10,325 nucleotides of DNA. It comes from DHVE2 group archaeon. Lineage in GTDB: Archaea > Thermoplasmatota > Thermoplasmata > Thermoplasmatales > Aciduliprofundaceae. Below are positions 6,121-10,325 of the stretch, piece after piece. The translations under genes and the position numbers were made by a program. Location of the stretch: assembly GCA_015522955.1 (NCBI GenBank), contig WALG01000004.1:1-10325 (forward strand). The letters are read 5' to 3'. Under the pieces are notes generated by a model. It saw nothing but the letters and a program-made list of their open reading frames with translations, was not told where the DNA came from and searched no databases. Numbering within the stretch: position 1 is the stretch's first letter; each line of letters opens with the position of its first letter.

Positions 6121-6171
6121 GGTACAATTATCGAATATTAGTACATTCATCGAACTTTCGAGTATTGTACC
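6121..6171. promoter_or_regulatory. Three-copy 17-base operator array between divergent promoters
   Basis: Copy 1 (6121-6137, plus) reads GGTACAATTATCGAATA. Copy 2 (6140-6156, plus) reads AGTACATTCATCGAACT. Copy 3 (6155-6171, minus) reads GGTACAATACTCGAAAG. The shared pattern is RGTACAwTnnTCGAA. Copies 1 and 2 are 19 bases apart; copies 2 and 3 face each other over CGAACTTTCG. Copies 1 and 3 form an outer inverted repeat, TTTTGGTACAAT with ATTGTACCAAAA, so each divergent TATA box has the same element immediately upstream. The layout suggests a regulator binding cooperatively to both promoters, more easily as activator than as repressor because the TATA boxes themselves are not covered. Confidence 0.65.
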
Positions 6172-6179
6172 AAAACCAA

Positions 6180-6187
6180 TTTAAATA
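6180..6187 (+). promoter_or_regulatory. TATA box of the plus-strand surface-protein gene
   Basis: TTTAAATA is centred 26 bases upstream of the GTG at 6209. This predicts a leaderless transcript beginning at or next to that start codon. The AAAACCAA just upstream is a plausible BRE. Confidence 0.65.
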
Positions 6188-6208
6188 ATCGTAGAATAAT
6201 CTTTGGTT

Positions 6209-7147
6209 GTGAAGAGAAAGGTACTTTCAGTGTTTCTTGCCATACTTCTTGCGATTATCGTCTTGCCTCAAAGTCAGGGAGTTGACATGCATGACAGTGC
6301 AGTCCAAATCATTTTTGATGGAGACCATGCTTCCATTCGAATTGAAATGAATGATACCTCTTATCTTGTAGTAAAATTTTCTAGGATATATTTTGGAGAG
6401 AGAGACTCTTGGAAAGCCAGAGGATTTCCACTCAGTATGGAGATTGAAAAGATGTGTGTTGTGAAAAGTGAAGGAAGCAATCCTATTATGGGGAATTACA
6501 CTGAAATAGTTATGTGGAAAAACATCCAATTTAGGCAACATCCTCATGCCTCAAATTCATGGAATGCAAATTTAACCTTGAGATTTTATATGGCCGAAAA
6601 GAATTACACTAAAGGGGACTTTCTTGTAACTACTAATATGATAAGATATGGTATATATCTATCCACCAACGTGCCTTATTCGCGGATATTTCTGGAGGAA
6701 GAGATATACGGAGGAAACAGGATGGGACACATGGATATTTTTGAGAATGTGGGAGCACAAGGACATCCTGGATGGAAAAAAATGGGAAGAAGCAATGGAC
6801 TGGTACCTCATCATTTTGGGAAGGATAAAACAGGGATGCTTGGATTGGGAAATGGAAGTGTGAAATTTCAGTATCTTTGGGAATATCAGGATGAGATTGA
6901 AACACTCTATGCATATCAAGGTTCACGATTATCTCTGTGCTTTTCATTACCCAATAATGGAGGAACTGCTACTATAGATCCTTATATTTCCCTTCCTATA
7001 CCTGTTTTCTCCCATGGTAATATAACTCAGGTTGTAAAGGGAATTGCAAACTATATTATGGACCATCTTCTATCCTTTGGATTGGGTATTTTAATTGCTG
7101 TAGGAATAATCTTTGTGCCAATTATTCTTCGAAAAATTCGTTTGTAG
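6209..7147 (+). CDS. Second secreted, membrane-anchored surface protein, function unknown
   Basis: I do not recognise the family. The 312-aa product has a signal peptide (MKRKVLSVFLAILLAIIVLP), an ectodomain of about 260 residues with six N-glycosylation sequons, and a C-terminal membrane helix (LLSFGLGILIAVGIIFVPIIL) followed by the basic tail RKIRL. Near the end IDPYISLPIP suggests the close of a beta domain. I choose GTG 6209 over the in-frame TTG 6203 because it gives a normal Lys/Arg-rich signal start and because the TATA box at 6180-6187 puts transcription start there. Overall layout matches the divergent gene at 4898-6073, but I see no clear sequence similarity between the two ectodomains. 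Its stop codon lies inside a nine-base-pair inverted repeat shared with the start of the lipid operon. Confidence 0.82.
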   Translation: MKRKVLSVFLAILLAIIVLPQSQGVDMHDSAVQIIFDGDHASIRIEMNDTSYLVVKFSRIYFGERDSWKARGFPLSMEIEKMCVVKSEGSNPIMGNYTEIVMWKNIQFRQHPHASNSWNANLTLRFYMAEKNYTKGDFLVTTNMIRYGIYLSTNVPYSRIFLEEEIYGGNRMGHMDIFENVGAQGHPGWKKMGRSNGLVPHHFGKDKTGMLGLGNGSVKFQYLWEYQDEIETLYAYQGSRLSLCFSLPNNGGTATIDPYISLPIPVFSHGNITQVVKGIANYIMDHLLSFGLGILIAVGIIFVPIILRKIRL

Positions 7148-7169
7148 TTGAAAAAACTACAAAATTTTT
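7141..7169 (+). terminator. Nine-base-pair inverted repeat plus T5, possible terminator or operator
   Basis: TTTGTAGTT at 7141-7149 and AACTACAAA at 7155-7163 are perfect inverted repeats around a five-base loop, followed by TTTTT at 7165-7169. The left arm contains the stop codon of the surface-protein gene. The shape is that of an intrinsic terminator. The right arm also abuts the TATA region of the lipid operon, so it may instead, or also, be a regulator site. Confidence 0.45.
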
Positions 7170-7175
7170 AAAATA
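7165..7175 (+). promoter_or_regulatory. TATA box of the tetraether lipid operon
   Basis: TTTTTAAAATA is centred about 25 bases before a predicted transcript start near 7195, leaving a leader of about ten bases before the ATG at 7206. Only a weak GGGATC lies in that leader as a ribosome binding site. Confidence 0.5.
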
Positions 7176-7205
7176 GAAGATGTATCTTACATATCAGGGA
7201 TCATT

Positions 7206-8747
7206 ATGTATGTGATTCAACCTCCTAAACTAAAAAAGGGCTTGCCTCAGGAAACCAAAAGCATATGCCCTGTTTGCGGTAAGGTGATTCCCGCCACCAT
7301 ATACGAGGAAGATGGCAAAATATGGTACAAGAAAACCTGCCCGGAACATGGAGAATTCAAGGATATATACTATGGGGATGCTGAAGTCTGGCACTGGATG
7401 GAGAAATGGGGTTTCATTCTAGACGGTGTAGGACCGGAGTATCCTAAAATTCAGAATGGGTACTTTGACAAGCATTACTCTTTTACTGCTCTTGCAAACT
7501 TGGATCTCACGAATCGTTGCAATCTCCGATGCCCCATATGCTTTGCCAATGCTAACGCTGCGGGATATGTTTACGAGCCTGATTTCGACACTGTGGTTAA
7601 GATGATGAAATATCTTCGGGCAGAGAGACCTGTGCCTACCCCTGCAATTCAGTTTGCGGGTGGAGAGCCTACAATATATCCGAGATTCTTTGATGTGATT
7701 CGCAAGGCTAAGGAACTTGGTTTCCCGCAGATTCAGGTGGCCACAAATGGAATCTTGATAGCCAATGATCCAACATTTGCACAGAGAATGGCTGATGCTG
7801 GAATGCACACGGTATATTTGCAGTTCGATGGCTTTAAGGAGAGCACATATATCACAGCAAGAGGAGTGAATCTTCTTCCTCAAAAGATGAAAGCCATAGA
7901 GAATCTCCGCAATGTCAAGCCAAAACCTCTTTCAACTGTGCTGGTACCCACTGTGGTCAAGGGTGTGAACGATGATGAGGTAGGCAAGATTGTGGAGTTT
8001 GGGTTACAGAATCTCGATGTTATCCGCGCTGTGAATTTCCAGCCTGTATCGCTCTCTGGTAGAATCCCTCAGGGTGAACTTTTCAAGATGCGTTATACTA
8101 CAGGTGATTTAATACGTGATCTCCATGAGCAGACTGATTTTATTGAGAAGACGGATTTCTTCCCAATCCCTGTGGCTGCACTGTTTGCTGAGGCGGCATC
8201 CCAGATTCTCAAGAAACCTGAGCCTGCATTCACAACGCATCCTGCATGCGGAGCCGCCACCTATGTGTTCCATGACTATGATAAAAAGAGATATATTACG
8301 ATTGCAAGGTTCATAGATATTCCTGGACTTATTGAGGAATTGCTACCCATGGTCTTTGAGGAGAGGTTTGAGAAAAAATCAAAGTTAACAAGCGTGCTCA
8401 CACTCTACAAACTGCTCAAAAAGCACTTTGACAAGGAATATGCTCCAAGCGGTTTCAAGATAAAGGAGATACTTAGCGTCTTTGAACAGGGTACCAAAGA
8501 CTCGCTTGGTAGATTGCACTGGGATTCTATGTTTATAGGTGCCATGCATTTCCAGGATCCCTACAATTATGATTTGCATCGTATTCAGAGATGTGTTATC
8601 CATTATGTGACTCCCGAGCCAAGTCTAATTCCATTCTGCTCCTACAACACTGGACCAACGTTTAGAACGATAATAGAAAAGAAATACTCTATCTCACTTG
8701 AGGAATATCGCAAGAGACATGGTAATGTGGTAGGTGTTGAGGGATAA
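7206..8747 (+). CDS. tes: Tetraether lipid synthase-like radical SAM protein (MJ0619 family)
   Basis: The family enzyme Tes joins the phytanyl chains of two archaeol lipids to make GDGT membrane lipids. This 513-aa protein shows an N-terminal CPVC (21-24) with CPEHGE (C45), then the radical SAM cluster in TNRCNLRCPICFAN (C105, C109, C112). QFAGGEP (149-155) follows for SAM binding, with family segments YLQFDGF, LVPTVVKGVND and VNFQPVSLSGRIP. C-terminal cysteines C348 (HPACG), C463 (RCVIHY) and C478 (IPFCSYN) likely hold an auxiliary cluster. Only nine Cys are present, and the CPxxCGxC motif I recall just before the radical SAM motif in relatives is absent (residues 72-100). It may thus be a divergent Tes or a paralogue making another lipid bridge. 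First gene of an operon with ferredoxin and geranylgeranyl reductase. Confidence 0.8.
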   Translation: MYVIQPPKLKKGLPQETKSICPVCGKVIPATIYEEDGKIWYKKTCPEHGEFKDIYYGDAEVWHWMEKWGFILDGVGPEYPKIQNGYFDKHYSFTALANLDLTNRCNLRCPICFANANAAGYVYEPDFDTVVKMMKYLRAERPVPTPAIQFAGGEPTIYPRFFDVIRKAKELGFPQIQVATNGILIANDPTFAQRMADAGMHTVYLQFDGFKESTYITARGVNLLPQKMKAIENLRNVKPKPLSTVLVPTVVKGVNDDEVGKIVEFGLQNLDVIRAVNFQPVSLSGRIPQGELFKMRYTTGDLIRDLHEQTDFIEKTDFFPIPVAALFAEAASQILKKPEPAFTTHPACGAATYVFHDYDKKRYITIARFIDIPGLIEELLPMVFEERFEKKSKLTSVLTLYKLLKKHFDKEYAPSGFKIKEILSVFEQGTKDSLGRLHWDSMFIGAMHFQDPYNYDLHRIQRCVIHYVTPEPSLIPFCSYNTGPTFRTIIEKKYSISLEEYRKRHGNVVGVEG

Positions 8748-8749
8748 GC

Positions 8750-8932
8750 ATGATACGTGCGGAGCCATCGATATGCAATTATTGCGGTGCCTGTGTGGGC
8801 ATGTGTCCAGTAAATTGCATATTCCTAGATGAGACAGTGATAAAGATCAACGAAGATAAGTGTGTGAAATGCGGGTTCTGCATTCGTGGCTGCCCGATGG
8901 GCGCAATTCTTGCTGACTGGTGGTCAAAATGA
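8750..8932 (+). CDS. 2[4Fe-4S] ferredoxin
   Basis: The 60-aa protein has two complete CxxCxxCxxxCP cluster motifs: C9, C12, C15, C19 and C38, C41, C44, C48. It is a small cytosolic electron carrier. It starts two bases after the radical SAM gene, with GAGGGAT at that gene's end as ribosome binding site. Its stop overlaps the ATG of the reductase in an ATGA junction. In Methanosarcina acetivorans a ferredoxin next to geranylgeranyl reductase is needed for full lipid saturation, so this one most likely feeds electrons to the reductase and perhaps also to the radical SAM enzyme. An extra Cys (C23) lies just after the first motif. The assignment to type is firm; the partners are inferred from position. 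Confidence 0.93.
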   Translation: MIRAEPSICNYCGACVGMCPVNCIFLDETVIKINEDKCVKCGFCIRGCPMGAILADWWSK

Positions 8933-10116
8933 AGAGATATGAATGTGATGTTCTAGTAATCGGTGCTGGTCCAGGAGGCTCTATGGCTGCCAGATTTGCC
9001 GCACGTCATGGCCTAAGAGTTTTTCTTATAGAGAAGAGACCGGAAATCGGAGTGCCAGTGAGGTGTGCTGAAGGAATTTCTCGTGCTTGGATGGAAGAAG
9101 TAGAAATCCCTGTTGAGAAACACTGGATAGATACGGAAATTGATGGGGCGAAGATATACTCTCCAGATGAGAAAAGCATTGTAGTTCTTTCTGCGGAGCA
9201 GGCTGGTAATGAAGTTGGGTTTGTGCTCAATCGTGAGTACTTCGATAAGTATCTTGCCTCTCTGGCTGCTGAGGAAGGTGCGGAAATCTGGCTCAAGAGT
9301 CCTGCGATAGACATAATCAAGGAGGATGGCCAAGTTAAGGGTGCTATAGTAAGAAAGTTTGGTGAGAATGTGGAGATTCATGCAAAGATAGTCATTGCCG
9401 CAGATGGTTTTGAATCTCAAGTTGCGAGATGGGCAGGTCTGAATACTGTGCTACGAGAGAGAGATGTAGTCTCCTGTGTGCAATATAGAATGACTAACAT
9501 AGATATCGAAGAAAATTTCACACATTTTTACATAGGTTCCTGTGCTCCGGGTGGCTATCTCTGGATATTTCCAAAAGGTGAAAATGAAGCCAATGTTGGT
9601 ATAGGTGTTGCGTTGAACAAACTCCATGAGCCTGGAGAAGTCAAGCGTTACTTGGATGAATTTATCGAGAAGCATTCCAATTTACGCAAGGGAAGCGTGT
9701 TGCAGATAGTGACAGGTGCAGTTTCTACCTGTCCCGTACCCAAAAGGATTGTGGACAATGGAATAATGCTGGTGGGAGATGCGGCGAGACTCATAGACCC
9801 AATTACAGGTGGGGGCATTGCCAACGCGTGTATCTCAGGTAAATATGCGGGTGAGGTGTCAGCGAAATGTATAGATAACCCAACTAAAGAATGCTTAGAG
9901 GAATATCAAGAACTCGTAAAGAAGAAATGGGGAAGAAAGCATCTGCGCAACTGGTTTGTGAAAGAAAAACTGGCATCTCTCAGTGATGGTACTCTAAACA
10001 AACTTATGGATGTGATCTCTCAGGTGAAAATAGGGGAAATTTCTGTGCGTGCAATTCTTGAGGCAGTGCAGGAGAAATATCCTGAACTAGTTGAGGAGTT
10101 TGAAGATCTCTTGTGA
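8929..10116 (+). CDS. ggr: Geranylgeranyl reductase family flavoprotein (archaeal lipid saturation)
   Basis: The 395-aa FAD protein reduces the double bonds of geranylgeranyl chains in archaeal glycerolipid precursors, giving saturated phytanyl chains. Visible are the FAD dinucleotide motif VIGAGPGGSMAA (10-21), VRCAEGIS with the family's conserved Cys (C46), the IAADG strand (156-160), YLWIFPKGE with the YxWxFP lipid-site motif (210-215) and LVGDAARLIDPITGGG (281-296), which binds the FAD ribityl-phosphate. Length equals the Thermoplasma and Sulfolobus enzymes. Start is ATG 8929, overlapping the ferredoxin stop; an in-frame GTG at 8920 is less likely. The neighbouring ferredoxin is the probable electron donor and the radical SAM gene a partner in making tetraethers. 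The stop codon is directly abutted by the stop of the convergent endA. Confidence 0.92.
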   Translation: MKRYECDVLVIGAGPGGSMAARFAARHGLRVFLIEKRPEIGVPVRCAEGISRAWMEEVEIPVEKHWIDTEIDGAKIYSPDEKSIVVLSAEQAGNEVGFVLNREYFDKYLASLAAEEGAEIWLKSPAIDIIKEDGQVKGAIVRKFGENVEIHAKIVIAADGFESQVARWAGLNTVLRERDVVSCVQYRMTNIDIEENFTHFYIGSCAPGGYLWIFPKGENEANVGIGVALNKLHEPGEVKRYLDEFIEKHSNLRKGSVLQIVTGAVSTCPVPKRIVDNGIMLVGDAARLIDPITGGGIANACISGKYAGEVSAKCIDNPTKECLEEYQELVKKKWGRKHLRNWFVKEKLASLSDGTLNKLMDVISQVKIGEISVRAILEAVQEKYPELVEEFEDLL

Positions 10117-10325
10117 TTACGGTTTAATCCAAAAAACTCTGAAATAACTTATTTTTTTATTTTTGACATATGCAAGAAGCAAATTTTTGCGTACTCCATG
10201 GGCCACTCTTGCGGCTCTACTCACTTTTTGCATCTCTTCCCGGGACGGTATCACATGAACAAGATACTTGGAATGCTCCTCCATGCTTTTCTCATATACT
10301 CTAAAATGGGTACCGTATTTAAACC
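10117..10325 (-). CDS. endA: tRNA-splicing endonuclease EndA, C-terminal part
   Basis: The last 68 codons of a gene that continues beyond the right edge, in frame to the window end. The fragment begins FKYGTHFRVYEKS and continues HSKYLVHVIPSREE, then SRAARVAHGVRKNLLLAYV, closing FRVFWIKP. This is the catalytic domain of archaeal tRNA-intron lyase. The catalytic triad Tyr-His-Lys is present as the Tyr of FRVY, the His of EHSKY and the Lys of GVRK (fragment positions 10, 17 and 46). EndA cuts pre-tRNA at bulge-helix-bulge sites, and such a substrate, tRNA-Gln, is in this window. Which architecture it has (alpha4, dimeric alpha-prime2 or other) cannot be told from the fragment. Its stop is immediately next to the ggr stop on the other strand. 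Confidence 0.9.
   Translation of the reverse strand, partial: FKYGTHFRVYEKSMEEHSKYLVHVIPSREEMQKVSRAARVAHGVRKNLLLAYVKNKKISYFRVFWIKP
10149..10164 (+). terminator. T7 and T5 runs, probable terminator of the lipid operon
   Basis: TTATTTTTTTATTTTT begins about 33 bases after the ggr stop codon. It lies antisense to the last codons of endA (the Lys-Asn-Lys-Lys-Ile segment). Confidence 0.5.

Noticed and set aside
8920..8928. GTG start for ggr three codons upstream of the ATG
   Set aside because: The ATG at 8929 gives the ATGA overlap with the ferredoxin stop and the normal family N-terminus.
10309..10325. TATTTAAA next to GGTACC at the right edge, looking like a promoter
   Set aside because: On the minus strand it is in-frame coding sequence for the Phe-Lys-Tyr-Gly-Thr segment of EndA, a conserved part of that protein.
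1..10325. Mobile elements, CRISPR arrays, integration sites
   Set aside because: No transposase or integrase genes, no regularly spaced repeats and no duplicated tRNA end were seen; the tRNA-Gln 3' end is not repeated in the window.

Overview
The window reads as a moderately AT-rich archaeal chromosome segment. The archaeal marks are a TFB gene, ribosomal protein L40e, a separate GMP synthase amidotransferase subunit, a tRNA with a bulge-helix-bulge intron, the end of an archaeal tRNA-splicing endonuclease, and genes for saturated tetraether-type lipids. The nicotinate phosphoribosyltransferase with a C-terminal zinc knuckle resembles the Thermoplasma enzyme. A thermophilic member of the Thermoplasmata/DHVE2 group, such as an Aciduliprofundum relative, is my best guess; this is inference, not proof. 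There is no sign of a mobile element, CRISPR array or phage, and no gene-free stretch longer than about 200 bases.

Left part (1-2100): a plus-strand operon holds the end of a nicotinamidase-like hydrolase, nicotinate phosphoribosyltransferase and pyroglutamyl peptidase, each overlapping the next. The first two make a nicotinamide-to-NaMN salvage route. The operon runs tail-to-tail into a very short minus-strand L40e gene, and the two overlap by 23 bases. Next comes an intron-containing tRNA-Gln(UUG) on the minus strand (2158-2261). A 195-base spacer follows with a possible plus-strand promoter and a hairpin.

Middle part (2457-7147): a minus-strand operon of tfb and guaAA shares a short divergent promoter region with a plus-strand pair, a three-helix membrane protein and a tandem winged-helix regulator. 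Two divergent genes for secreted, membrane-anchored, glycosylation-rich surface proteins of unknown function follow. Between their promoters lie three copies of a 17-base motif, one next to each TATA box and one in the middle. This looks like a shared operator for both genes.

Right part (7206-10116): a tight operon of a tetraether-synthase-like radical SAM protein, a 2[4Fe-4S] ferredoxin and a geranylgeranyl reductase family flavoprotein. Together these would join and saturate isoprenoid chains of archaeal membrane lipids, with the ferredoxin supplying electrons. The radical SAM protein seems to lack a CPxxCGxC-type cysteine cluster that I recall in its characterised relatives, which makes it the most interesting protein here. 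The window closes with the 3' end of endA on the minus strand, which carries all three catalytic residues of the enzyme that would remove the tRNA-Gln intron.
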